A stretch of 64,000 nucleotides of DNA from the NCBI GenBank assembly GCA_038093515.1, contig JBBPSI010000022.1:1-64000 (forward strand), in the 5' to 3' direction. This DNA comes from Butyriboletus loyo. Its lineage: Eukaryota; Basidiomycota; Agaricomycetes; Boletales; Boletaceae. Positions 1 through 11,623 of this stretch are shown one piece after another; position 1 is the stretch's first letter; every line of letters begins with the position of its first letter. The notes under the pieces are model-generated. The model searched no databases and was not told the origin of the DNA. It was given only the letters and a program-made list of their open reading frames with translations. The position numbers and the translations under genes were made by a program.

Positions 1-1474
1 AACGCGTAAGCGTGGGAAAACAAGTGGCGGGGTACGCTTAAGGGTAAAACTGTAACACTCTCACTCTCGTATTATCAGTGAGTCTTTCCACTGATAGGTT
101 TACCCTTGCATCCTTCGTTGCCCTCGGTGCGCCTGCTCGGACTTTACCAATTCCGAAATCGACCATGCGTTGCTAGCATAACACCTTTCCACAACCTCAA
201 AATGCACCCACCTCTGAGAAAATGTGCCACCATGCACGAGCCCATCTCCAATGAATCATCTTATTGGAGTCAGTGCACCTAATATGGGCACTCCACTGCA
301 AATGAGTCATACACAATACACATCCAACAGTAAGAGCCATCGAGTCCCACTGGCTCAACTGCATCAAGTCACGATTAACCATAGACTGCCAACAAGCAAA
401 ATCACCACATAGAGCAGATTGCAAACAAAAAGTACACAACACCTGGCTACCACTCCTATCAAACCAAAGTCACCTCCCCCCAGACTGGGCAACTAACCTT
501 GAGGTTTTAGTGGGTATCATGCTGCCTAGGCCCTCTGATGACACTGAGGCCACCTAACAGCTCATGGAGTCCCACACCTCCTGCTCCAGCAGGATGTGCA
601 TAAGAGCATTTTTCCTCGGACCGGTTATAGTATATAACCGCCTTAGCGTATTATGTAGGACTAGTCTAGGCAGTCGCTGCATAATGTTATTCACGCTTTC
701 CAAACATCAATATGTAACTTATCTTTTCTCAGTCGCTTTGCGTCCTCTGGTCTCTGCTGCTATTCCTGCGACGACAATGATGTATCGCCGGTTGGTGCGT
801 TGCACCGGATACACGAGGAGGTCAACCCCAAGTGTAGGAGCGAGTGATCATGATGGATTGGTTGATCAGTGGGAACAGGCCTGGTCGTCGAGCACAACAC
901 CGATCTGGGCCCCCTATACCGAGCGGTGTTCCTCAAGTAAGTCGTGTCATGAGTCGATGGACAGCTCAACCTTTGCAACCAGCCGTTATTCTTATTCATA
1001 TCATAATAGATTTAAATCCATGTCCATGTAAGTTTCTCGACATAAGTGTCTATAATCGAGAAAATACACATGCACTTCCGTCCTGTGTCATACCACAACC
1101 ACAAAACTTGATGAAAAGTGGTTCAAATGCTACAGAGGGGTTTGTGTTACTTGGCCAGGTTTTCTCTGGCAATGTTATTGAACGAGACGCCGTGTTGGGA
1201 CTTTGAAGTTTGAGTACTACATCACACACCATCTGTTGGTGTCACGCTAAAATCGCACCGAACTGCCGAGCGTCGAGCAGACTACAAAGAACACAAGTCT
1301 TCCGTGATTACGATTAAAAGATAAAGAGGGCTGGATAACTAACATTTGAACATTGTCCCAACCAATCTCTTGTGCCATTGCACCCGTTGTCGTACCACAA
1401 GTTGCATTACTAGGACAACACCTGTAAAGTCTTGTACCCCTGAACTTCACGCACGAGACCACTGACCAATTCCA
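1..1474. other. gene-poor region at left edge
   Basis: No reading frame here shows a recognisable domain or splices into a convincing gene. Several 60-155 residue open frames occur on both strands without family resemblance. A nested inverted repeat lies at 40-107 (separate entry). The stretch directly precedes a decayed P450, so it may be degenerate accessory DNA; that is inference. Confidence 0.5.
40..107. repeat. nested inverted repeat (hairpin)
   Basis: AAGGGTAAA at 40-48 is the reverse complement of TTTACCCTT at 99-107. Inside it, ATCAGTG at 74-80 pairs with CACTGAT at 89-95. The two stems are nested, which could form an extended hairpin or be the remnant of a small element terminus. 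No function can be assigned. Confidence 0.4.
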
Positions 1475-3632
1475 ATGACAGCGACCTCGAACATTGCGAT
1501 ATTCAATGGTGCCGGTGAGTCGCCATCTCAGTTAGAATTTGTTATCCCTTTCCCCCCCTAGACCTCTCCTGGTCCACTGCAATTGCTACTCTTCCTTCCG
1601 TCCTCGTCGTCTCACGCGTTTTCAAGCTCGCCCGTGGCCTCAAAGTCTGTCGTGACCCCGTTCCCTGATCCTTATACTGATCCAATGACAGGCCGTCGAC
1701 TCCCTTCCTGGTTTGCGCATTCCCTTTGAGCCGTTTTCCATCTTAGCTATCATCCTACCCAGAGACATGGTGGAACCCGGGTCGGTCCTTCCCACGACGT
1801 GTCCTTTCTCTCCTCACCTTCCCCCTGCTGCAGGTCTGTTATTCCCTTGGACCTGGAGAAAGACCAAGAACAGTATGCGTGTTTCTTCTCTGGTTTTACT
1901 ATACTCACCTCCCTCTAGGTTACGATCGCTATGGTTGTGACACCGTCTCCATTGTCCTGTTCATGAATGGTTCCCCAACAATATACACACGCGCTCCATG
2001 GAAGTTGGGAAACAAATCGACGTTGCCGGACATAGGTCTGGCGCCTTTGGAAAAGCAGATTACTTGGGCCGCTTCTTTCCAGAGCTACACCTATCCGTGG
2101 GAAATGTCCCTACCTTGTATCCTGCAGGCTCTGGGGTCCGAACATCATTTCTGCAGAGGGGGAACTGTGGAGATAGCACAGGAAGATCGCCAGCCCTGCA
2201 TTTAACAACGAGATGTAAGTGGTTAGATCATCGAGCATTCCTTAAATGGCTAATCTAGCCCAAGGTATGGCTTTTTTTGAGATGGCCTCTGCTGAGGGAT
2301 GGGCAACGAAGGACGTTATCGACGTTCCCGATGTCCATGTGCTTACATTCAAGGTGAGTTTTCTTGACTGAAACTTTATCTCGAGAATGATCATTCGTGC
2401 CACCATGTTATAACAGTTTACACTCATGATATTTGCATCGGTTGGCTTCGGCTTTCCATTCACGTGGACCAATCCGCCTGTTCACCAAGGTAAAGTGAGC
2501 ATACAAGAATGCATAGAGATTATCACAAAAACGAAAACGTTTGCGCTCGTTGCCCCTGCATGGGCTTGGAAAATGCCGTTTGCACGGTCAGTGCAAGCTT
2601 TGTTTTTGTCAACCATGCGGAAAACACTAGACCTTGAATATTGACACTTGCAAAAGGATGCGACGCACCCGTCGCGCATACGATACCGTGCGCGCGTTCA
2701 TGCGCTCTTTAGTCAGCACTACGCGAGAGACTATTCGGTCCGAGGCCGAGGACGCTTTAACGAAACGGGCGAAGGATCTCTTTGCACTTCTGGTGCAGGC
2801 TTCTGAAGGTGCGGGAAGTAAGATGGGCCTGAATGACAACGAATTGGTAAATAAAACTCGATGTTGCCTTGCACCACTAACCGGTGACCTCAGCACAGAT
2901 TGGCAACGTGTTGTTCGCTGGTCATGGCAAGCGCTTGGTCTGGTCCATTTATAGATAGGCCTTGGAAAACTCACATTTAAGCTTCAGAGACAACAGCCCA
3001 TACTTTGGCAACAACCCTTGCATTTCTCGCTTTGGATTCTGACCTACAAGACAAACTCGTTGCACAAGTGCAAGAGATGACACGAGGGAGAGATGCCGAA
3101 ACCTTGGTAAATGCTGGTGTGAAGCAGTACTTTCCTTTCGTTAAGTTTTGGAAAATACATTGTCAGTTGCTAGAAAATTACGGAAAACTCGACAAGGTAC
3201 TTGCAGCATTCTACGAAGGGATCCGAATGTTTCGTAGGTAACAAAGCTGTGTCCTTCGACTGCATCTGAACGTTGTGAGTATTGAAGCATCAGGAGTCTT
3301 TCTAGTACGCGAGGCAAAACACGACACAGTCCTGGACATCTCTGATAGCGATGAACCCAGAATGTTGTCCGTAAAGAAGGGTACCCATGTAAGTCATCGC
3401 CGGAAAGCCCTATTGTGAACCGACGACTGACGGCGTGCTCAGGTTGTGGTGGACATGGTTGGCGTCCGTGAGCGCGTTCTCCTGGCAGTAGTTTGGATTG
3501 ACGTCGTTAGAGTATAACCCGCGTTATTTTTCCAAGCCCAACGAATTCCGAGCGGCAAGGTGGTACAGAAGGCAGTGCCAAAGTTGGATCATCTCGGTGG
3601 ATCCGTTTCGGTCCTCGCGCGTGACTTGGTAG
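1475..3632 (+). pseudogene. cytochrome P450 pseudogene (frameshifts, stop, lost heme-binding end)
   Basis: This is a multi-exon microsomal-type P450 of a family common in agaricomycetes, now decayed. Conserved stretches read in order: the N-terminal proline-rich segment (SLPGLRIPF near 1701), VGFGFPFTW near 2440, I-helix AGHETTAHT across the 2926/2988 splice, K-helix ExxR as EGIR near 3220, and YNPRYF with RW near 3513-3560. Exons that still work: 1475-1514, 1562-1644, 1692-1872, 1919-about 2215, about 2265-2353, 2417-2586, 2657-2846, 2899-2926, 2988-3233, 3288-3388, 3443-3467, 3511-3632. Damage: the frame shifts near 1997, shifts again before 2150, and an in-frame TAG sits at 2174-2176 between WR and HRKIASPAF. 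Homology then stops right after RWY near 3563, and the FxxGxRxCxG heme-ligand motif is absent before the stop at 3630-3632 and in the following bases. Without the cysteine ligand no active P450 is expected. Confidence 0.85.
2927..2987 (+). other. GC-AG intron in P450 pseudogene
   Basis: The I-helix motif GHETTAH is rebuilt only if sequence between 2927 and 2987 is removed: the exon ends GGTCATG at 2926 and resumes AGACAACAG at 2988. The donor is GCAAGC instead of GT, and the acceptor is CTTCAG. GC-AG introns are a known minor class in fungi. The alternative is a GT donor mutated during decay. Confidence 0.7.
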
Positions 3633-3734
3633 TAAATTTGCGTCTACAGAAAGCGTGTGCTTCTTCGCGTCGTTATTGCGAGAATTCCCTTAGTCGAATG
3701 GTCGGATCGAGACTACGGAACTGACGTAGTCACT

Positions 3735-3749
3735 TTAGGGTTAGGGTTA
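3735..3749 (+). repeat. short telomere-like repeat
   Basis: TTAGGGTTAGGGTTA, about two and a half copies of the TTAGGG unit used at most fungal telomeres, lies about 170 bp after the point where P450 homology is lost. It could mark a break-repair scar or be chance; it is too short to decide. Confidence 0.35.
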
Positions 3750-3899
3750 CACCGAGGTCGTCACCGAGATTCATTAGACTTGTATGTCGTTGTTGAACCC
3801 GGGTCCAAAAGCAGCTCGATGTTGAAACGTTGAACTTGAACAACAACAACAGGTCGAACCCGGCCACCATCCTCGTCACGAACCCGATGAACAAAACTC

Positions 3900-6800
3900 A
3901 TGACCCGTAACTTATCGCTCTCGTTCCACCCCGTGGTTTACTACTTTGTAGTCTCCCTGTACACCTTGCCAGTAGCGCTTGCGCAATATACCCCATCCCC
4001 GAGGTGAGCATGCCTACCAGCCCATTTGTACGAGCGGCACTCATTCGCAATAGGTGGGCACAAGCAGTTGCTCTGTTGGAGAGCACGCTATACGTCCACG
4101 GCGGACTAAGCGATCCGTTCAACTCCTACTCGTATAGTTCCGCACCAGAGACATCCGACCTATTAGTTCTCGATCTCTCTACATCCTTTAATTCTTCGTC
4201 TCCCCCGTGGCAGCTTTTCTCCACTAACTCATCGCCCGCCCTTGCTTGGCACACATTATCCGCGTTCAACCCCAACGAGCTTTTCATCTTCGGGGGTCAA
4301 CCAAACCTCAACTCTTTGATAGTTCTCACAACCCTCAACGACTCGTCAGGTCTACTCTTGACCACTGACGAGTCCAGTCCATCTTTCTTCATGAAACCAC
4401 AGAATTGGGCGAATGAACCCATGCGCAGGATCCGTCATTCCTCATCCTATACAAGCGGCAAGGTGTGGATTATTGGCGGTGAGAAGGCGGATGGTTCTGG
4501 AAATGCATTCAGTGAGCACTACTCCTTCACCCCATCCGGTCCAGAGTTCGTCCAGTTGCCCTCCTCGAGCAGCGCACCGCCCGATATTTATGGTCACGCC
4601 TCGCTCGTACTACCAGACGGACGCCTCCTGGTCATTGGGGGATACTGCGCGTCGTGCTCCGAGCTCGTGCCTATGGACACAGTATGGTCGTTGAATACTA
4701 CACAAAATCCCCCTATCTGGGAGAAGCTTTCCATCTCAGACATATCATTGCCAAGTCCCCGTCGTGACTTTGCTGCGGTCGTCCTTTCCAGTGGCCAGGT
4801 CCTTATCCACGGAGGCGGGGACGCGCAGCTCCAGGTGACGTACAGCGATGGCTGGATCCTGGACACGGACCAGAACCCTATGGTCTGGAATAGTGTTGCT
4901 GCGCTCGCACAGCTAGGTCAAAGGAAAGACCACTTTGCAGTCCAAGCAGGTGGTCATGTGTTATTTTGCTTTGGTGAGTTGCACGAATCGCGTGGTCGCG
5001 ACGCTGGCCGCTCATATAATTCATACTAGGTTATGGTTCCTCCTCTCCGGCATCCGCATCCTTATTTATATATAATCTGGCGACGTCCTCGATGATTACG
5101 TATTACACTGCACCTTCTCCTGGCTTGACGCCTGCCATTACTTCATTGCCCGCGCCCACACAGACAGGTTCAAACCCCAATTCCAATGGAGGAACAGGCG
5201 CCGCGTCTTCCGGGGGCTCGTCTCCCTCGAACACATCTATTTCGTCCTCTGGCTCAAGCAGCCGTGCTATTGCTATCGCACTCGGGACGACATTTGGAAT
5301 CCTTGTGTTCATCGCATGTGGATTCGCAACGATATACTATATGAAACGAGTGCATAATCGTAACACAAGGGCAGCTAGGAGCTTTTTTTCGCTTGCAGAT
5401 GAACCCGAATTCTCATCGCCGGAGGGATGGGTGGGCTGCGCTGTACCAGAGGCAGCACACCTAGATGGTCAGGCCAATGAAACGATCAGGGGGGTTGATA
5501 GCCCGGGCGTGATAACGGATATTCTTGCACACCTCGGCATTAGCAAGTTTAGCTCCAGGCTGCGTCAGCCCCGGAAGGACATGTTTGCAGACGAGGACAG
5601 CAGATCGTTTGGCTGGGCTGGATACTCGAGTACCGTACAGAGGCAGCGCAGTGAAGGGGCAAGTGTCTGGTCCCTCCGCTCTGTGGGTGTATTGGTACGC
5701 GGGGTTATGGGCCGCGAGCCTAGCGGATCTGGAGTATATCAAGAGGATCACGAGTGGGAGGAGATCCCCGACCTCTGTGGAGGGGGGGGGGAAGGTTTAG
5801 TTCGCCAAGGAAGCCCTCACAGCGAACATTTTTCGCATCCGGCCCATCGAAGGGACGGAAGCTTTCGTTCATATACTGATCCCTTCGAGGACCCTCTCCA
5901 GGACTACGAGTATGATGATTTCAATCTACACCCTGGCATTCTGGAGAAAGACGCAGATTGTGACGATTCTCTTCCGAGAGGTGATGAAACTGACAATTTT
6001 AAATGGACCGCCTTGGCCCCTCAAAATTCCGTTTGGCCCTTCTCCCTCGATGAAGTTTCTCCCACATCCCTCTCGGATCCTTCTAATTCGCTTCCGCCTT
6101 TGGAAGAACCTTCGCGTGGAAAATTGATTTATGGTCATGCGGACAACGCCGCGCTCTCCCCCCCACCCAGCATGTCTTCGACAACCCGCAGTCCTACTAC
6201 TTCATGTTTCTCTGATCAACAATCCGTTGCACCCGCTCTTCGATATTCAACCGTCTCAGGTTCTACCTTGCTTCATTCGCCATCTCTATCTCATCCTGAC
6301 AACTGGTGGTCACGTTTAACAAAATCCCCACTCCTTGATCGTCGCACGTCGATCACATCATCCAAGCTTCTGGATATCAGAGACCCAACACCCGCCCCTC
6401 TACTCGACCCGTTGGAAGAAACGAAGATATATTCTCCTACTCTCGGGCGTTCCAGTGATACACCTACTGATATACTTGTCGAACACGGTCGATCATTGTC
6501 CTCCGCTCACAGCGGACGTACGGCGAATACCGATGCCGCAGAACACCTTGGGGGTAGTTATGACGTGGTTCAGCGTCTCGCATCTGATGGATCGAGTTCC
6601 CGGCGCGCGCCGTCGCTGGGTTCTGTGGAAATAACCGAACAAAGGATGCTCGCTGTTGACAACCATACGCTTGCCGAGATCTCCCTATCAAGCGGTTCAC
6701 CCCATATTGATCTGCCACGATCAACATTAGCCCCAGTTGGCGCCGCTACGCCTGTGGACGTAGAGAGACCCTCTGAACCCCGGATGTCACCAAAACCCTT

Positions 6801-7017
6801 TATGGGATCCTCAGAGAAGGGTGCCATCGTGACCAGTAGAGTGCGAGCATACGAGCGCAGGTTGTCTCGAGAATTAGAATCACAACAAATTTCTCCCCTT
6901 CGAAACACCCGCCGTCGTGAAGAAGTACCGTCACAGACGCGACCGACGATACACTACGGCGTCACTCCGCGTGCCTCGTTGTTCATCGCCAACCCCGATG
7001 TTGGACATATTTCGTGA
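3900..7017 (+). CDS. kelch-repeat single-pass membrane protein
   Basis: Three exons (3900-4003, 4054-4973, 5030-7017) encode 1003 residues. An N-terminal hydrophobic signal sequence ending near ALAQY is followed by a kelch/galactose-oxidase-like beta-propeller of about 350 residues, with repeated G-G turns such as YVHGG, FIFGG, WIIGG, LVIGG and LIHGGG. A Ser/Gly/Thr-rich stalk and one transmembrane helix (about residues 419-446) follow, ending in basic KRVH. The remaining 550 residues are Ser/Pro-rich and probably cytosolic. The start at 3900 gives the signal peptide; the 50-base first intron restores RWAQAV from a split codon. An extracellular propeller with a long disordered inner tail suggests a surface or adhesion/sensing role, but that is inference. 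Proteins of this layout are common in agaricomycetes and poorly characterised. Confidence 0.85.
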
Positions 7018-9081
7018 CGCTTTGTTTTCTACATCTACGACCTGAATTTACCTTTGATTGTAGGTTACTGTACGTGCCATGCTGTGTTGTATTGCATCGG
7101 ACGGAAACGTGTATGCCTTTGCTTTCTATGGACTTGTTGCTTCGATACCCTCTAGAAAGCACCCGTTATACCAGTTTGACCCCGAGTTGTAAATCAAAAT
7201 GACATCGTGACAGCAAGCGGAATGAATAACAAAAATCAGATTCGCATTTTTTTTGGAGCTGCTGCTCATTTACGAATCAGGCCAAGTGCCCAGACTGTGA
7301 TGCACTGCCGCCCAACTTATTCACATATCCATTCTAATTGTATGGTACCTGGCAACTGGGAGAATGACTACGGACACCCATGCGAACGGGTGGCAAACAA
7401 AAATCAGGGAGCGAAACCTGTCATCAGACCACCGCTCGAAACCTGAGTCACCGGGTCTGCCATCCAGGGGGCTCGGTCGAATCACCCTGCAGTTCTACCG
7501 CGAAGCACCGTGCGGAATGAGCGACTACGACGGGCTGATGCGCGCCTGCGTGCCAAGTAAAGACGGAGATCATGTCCGCGCCGACTCGAGAATCAAAACA
7601 TGATATGTACATATTTATATTTGCCTCTTATCCCCCAGTTGAACACATCACATTCACGTTGGAATGACAGAACGAAGATTTGTTGTTATGACGAACATGC
7701 ACAAGTCAAGGTCGGTACATATGGTCGCTGCCCAGCTGAGTGGAAATGACACTGCTCTCGGCGGTCAAGGAGTCGCGACCGTCAAAAAGATAGGAAGGGC
7801 CTGACGGCACTGGAAGGCGCAGGGTTCCGTGAGCAGGGAAGCCTTTTTCGCACGGGTCCAGTGGGGAGATGTTACACACGGACCTGCACATGTGGCCAAA
7901 CTTGACGGTGTGAGCCGCATATCAGAAAAAGCCGTCAAGGCGATTCACATCGGCTGTCACCCTGCTGCCATGCTGTAGAAGCCGTGTGATGGTTAACATA
8001 CTCGTTTATATCCAAAAAGGGACGTGCTTCTGACCCATTGGCGTGCTGTGCAATGTGGCTGCTGTCCGGATAAAGTCTAGCGTGACACTGTCAATCTAAA
8101 AAAGTGAACGGTGAGCGAGCCTCCGAAAAGGGGCGCTTAAGCTCCGGAGAAGAAATAGGGCATGGAAAAAACGTACAGATCCAGGGTTCAACGTTCAGCA
8201 CGTCCATGAGGACGGCAGCCACTTGCAGAGAAGCCAGGATGATGTGGTCACACGTTGGATGTCCAGAACCGCGATAGCTCCGTCGAGTCGTTGTCGCGTC
8301 CCGGGTTGAGATGGAGTCGCAATTGCGCGATGCGGCACACACAGCGATTCTGGAAGGAAAGCGATAAGGGAGTGGTACTCGCGATCCAGGCACCTCGGTC
8401 GTTTGCCAAAAGTGTACTAGAGGCCTAGCTCTCTGATTGGCATTTGCGAACGACATTTCTACCTTACCGGTGTGGGAATGGTCAAATTAATCGATCGAGA
8501 GACAACCATACCAAGTATTCGTGTGTATCAAGTGCCATGGTTCGCGAAACACTAGTCAACGTTTCAACCTCGTTGCACGGCTGCGCAACGTTCCACTTGA
8601 TCCGGACACTAATTCTGACGACTTGACAAGGTGCAGTCGTTCTCTGAGTTCGTTACCTCATAATGGGTGACGTGGATGCTGTATCCTTACTACCAACTTG
8701 AAATTGCTGGATGAACGGAGGCAATGATTTTGGCTGTGTTTTCATCTACTAAAACTCGAACCGACTCGAAGCATTCCCTGGCACTTGAACTATGCCTTGA
8801 TTAGGAAAGCTGGGCGGCTGGAGCCATCCACTAGGCGAGGTCCTCGAACACCCCTTCCTCTCGCAGCGCCAACGATCTGGTACAGACGCCGGGGTGTTAT
8901 CTGCCTCGTGTTGAAACAATGAACAGATGTTGACTCTCCTGCTGTCCAGTTCTGCCTTGTTCAGGTTGTGCTGCGTACTGAAATTGACTGCACTGCACAC
9001 GATGTCACCGGCCGTTTCACCTCCCTATTCCCGACAGCTACCTCGGATGCACGTTCACTCTTATACCACAATCGACCTCGT
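7018..9081. other. gene-poor interval
   Basis: About 2 kb between the kelch gene and ACBP. Open frames of 60-121 residues occur on both strands, the longest on the minus strand at 8091-8456, but none has a recognisable domain or believable exon partners. It holds the 3' end of the kelch gene and downstream sequence of ACBP; nothing else can be supported. Confidence 0.5.
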
Positions 9082-9631
9082 CTACTCTTTCAGTTCTTTC
9101 AGCAGCGTCTCGAGCTCCTCGGACTTTGGCGTGATCTTGTCGAGGTCCTGAAATCGAGCTCGACCGTCAACTAAACTCGGGTAACATAACGAGATCAGCT
9201 TACCCCGACAAGCAATTCGACGTATTTAGCCTGAGCGTCTTCCTCGCTCGTGCCCTTGACACCGTTCCAGACATCCCTACAATGACATGTGAAATTGAGC
9301 ATGGCCACTGAGAAACGGAGATCGCTTTGACCATTTAGCCTTTCCGACAAAGTCCAAGATGCCGGGTCTCGCGGTCTTCACATCGCCCTCGGTTGCTGAA
9401 TGCGATATTATTCAGAAAGGTTCGCCATCGGCCCTTCTAAAACACGACGAACCTTGCTTGTAGTATGCGTAGTACTGAGGCGAGTCTTTTAGCTGATCGC
9501 GATCGATCTCGAAGACCATGCCCCCTCACCTTGAGCTTAATTTCCTGGCCAGGCTGATAAGGCCCGTCCTTGGGGAGACCCTGGACGTACTTGACGGCCT
9601 TGTCGAACTTTTCCTGCACGGACAATGTCAT
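9082..9631 (-). CDS. acyl-CoA-binding protein
   Basis: Five exons (9530-9631, 9453-9492, 9332-9395, 9204-9276, 9082-9147) encode 114 residues, the usual size of a free ACBP with a short tail. The family signature is complete: [16 protein letters not shown], then YYAYYKQATEGDV, then [15 protein letters not shown] and [16 protein letters not shown]. The Tyr of YYKQAT and the Lys of GKAKW are the residues that contact the acyl-CoA in this four-helix fold. It binds long-chain acyl-CoA esters in the cytosol and supplies them for lipid synthesis, so it acts downstream of the fatty acid synthase in this window. Introns are 37-57 bases with GT-AG ends. A TATA-like site lies about 45 bases upstream. 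Confidence 0.95.
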
Positions 9632-10020
9632 GGTTGAGGTTCAAGAGTACGGGCAGTCGAATGCGACGAGTCGGGGTTTATATGATCACAATAACCAGTT
9701 CTCGATTAGGAATGGCATTATCTTGCCACTGGTGTGGTTTCAGTTGGACAAGCAGCGCTCTCAAAACAATTGGCAGCGTTCGTTCGTATTTTTCGGTACT
9801 TCTACTGCCACTAGTATGGCGAGCAAGAGCATGAATAAATACTGGCTCCGAGCGCCGCGGTCTTGGATTCGGAGGGCTATCTGGTGCATACGTATCTAGT
9901 GTGTCGTGACATGTCACGTTTGTGACAGCCCGACCGTGTCTAACGGTTGCGCCCATATACAGAGCGGGAGACAAGACAGCTCTTGATTGCAACCAAACGC
10001 TTGCCCTGCTGCGCTTAAGC
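9632..10020. other. divergent intergenic region, ACBP / PH protein
   Basis: The 389 bp between the two divergent start codons must hold both promoters. Apart from the TATA-like site next to ACBP I see no distinct element. Confidence 0.5.
9676..9684 (-). promoter_or_regulatory. TATA-like element upstream of ACBP
   Basis: On the minus strand this reads CATATAAAC, 45 bases before the ACBP start codon. Position and sequence suit a fungal TATA box for a highly expressed gene; no transcript start is visible. Confidence 0.35.
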
Positions 10021-11623
10021 ATGTCGCCCTCGGCAGCAGCACCGCCATCTCCACAAGAGATACAAAGGAAACTGTCTGTACACTCCACCGCCAAGTCCAA
10101 GAAGGTCTGATCCATCACTCACTCACACCCTCCATACGTTGTTCTCATCTGGGGAATCACAGAATCCAACGATCGCGCAGGCACATGTATCTGGAACAGA
10201 GTCAGATTCAGATTCCGTCGTGTCACCAGATTTGGCGTCACCCACGCATTCACAATCGATGGGTTCTACTGGAGCGTTGCTGTCTGGCAGCAGCTCACAA
10301 CCACCACTCTCCTCGATCGCGGAGCGTGCATCAGGCAGCGGCGAGGAGTCTGAAGAAGACGACGAGGAAGAGGGAGGGCCGTGGAAGACGGCGGACAGGT
10401 CTCAGCGCACTGAGGACTCGGTGAATGAAGGCGTCATCAAGTCTGGCTACCTCAGGAAAAAGGGCGAGCGGCGCAAGGTGAGTGTATCCTAAGCGCTCAT
10501 GTATTGCTTAATATGGATGTTGTTATAGACATGGAAGAAGAGATGGTTTGTATTACGGCCAGCGCATCTGGCGTACTACAAGACCTCTGCGGAGTACCAA
10601 CTTCTTCGACTGCTCAATCTGAGCGATGTCCACTCGTGCACACAAGTCGTGTTGAAGAAGCATCCGTACACTTTCGGGGTTGTTACATCTGTCAGAACGT
10701 TTTATCTTCAGGTACAGAGCCCCGAAGAGGCACAGCGATGGGTGGCGGCCATTCAGGATGCACGCGAGACCCTCATGATGACTTCGACTCAAACGTCGCT
10801 GAATACGCCGGTAATGATACCAGAGGCCCAAGCAACGCTCAGTCGCAGCGCCACCATAACGCCACCTCCCGTTCATCCGTTGCATCAAAACATCACGTCT
10901 TCAGACTCGGAGGATGTCTCGCCGAGCGCTCAACGGACAGAGTCGACGTTTTCACAGAATCAGCCGACGATCGGTTCCTCGCCTACTCGGCTACCAGGTC
11001 TGCTGAGAGATGCGATTGCAAAGATAGTTGTATCCGGCTACTTGATGAAATGCGGTTCGAAACGACATAATTGGCGCAAACGATGGTTCGTGCTGTACGG
11101 AGAAAAGCTAATTTATTCAGGAAGTCACATGGTGGGTGGAGTTGGACTGATCGGGGACGCACGGCTGACGTGTGCACGTTGCGTTGGATGATGGCAGGAC
11201 ACGAAACCGCACAGGCAGTTTCCTGTCCACGATATTCTGGACGCATTAGAGTTCGATATGCAGACACACAAACACGGTGGCGGGAATCCTCCGCCAGCGA
11301 CGAGTACACAAGGATTGGGGGGTTCGCCGGAGAACCGAAAACATGCATGTGGGCCGTATACGTTCAAGATAGTGACGACGAAGCGGACGTTGCTGTTGTG
11401 TGCGCCGAGCGAGGAGGAGGAGATCAAGTGGCTGAGTGCAGTGCGAGCGCTGATAGCGAGGCGAACGGGGGCTGGGGTCGTTCCTGGAGATCTGAGCGGA
11501 AATCAGGCGTCGAGGCCAGGGGGTGGAGGTGGAGAGGCGGGACAGGGGGGAGGGACGTCGAGCAGCGGACTGAGGCAAAAGGTCAGGAACCTGAGCATCA
11601 GCGGTGGTCCCATGTCGGACTGA
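10021..11623 (+). CDS. protein with two PH domains
   Basis: Four exons (10021-10104, 10163-10477, 10529-11131, 11198-11623) encode 475 residues. After a Ser/acidic N-terminus (about 1-125), the first PH domain begins at VIKSGYLRKKGE and continues TWKKRWFVLRP across an intron, ending with the helix PEEAQRWVAAIQDA. A Ser/Thr/Pro linker of about 75 residues follows. The second PH domain starts VVSGYLMKCG, NWRKRWFVLYG and ends EEEEIKWLSAVRAL. The Kx(n)KxRxF pattern at the start of both domains is typical of phosphoinositide-binding PH folds. Layout resembles yeast Opy1 and animal TAPP proteins, so a membrane-lipid sensor or adaptor is likely; ligand and partners are unknown. The C-terminus is Gly-rich and probably disordered. 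Confidence 0.85.

Noticed and set aside
197..442. Trp/Cys-rich minus-strand open frame, considered as a transposon remnant
   Set aside because: No transposase motif, terminal repeat or second copy could be identified in the window.
4004..4020. A 17-base GT-AG intron at the start of the kelch gene
   Set aside because: Far too short; the 50-base intron 4004-4053 restores the expected RWAQAV segment.
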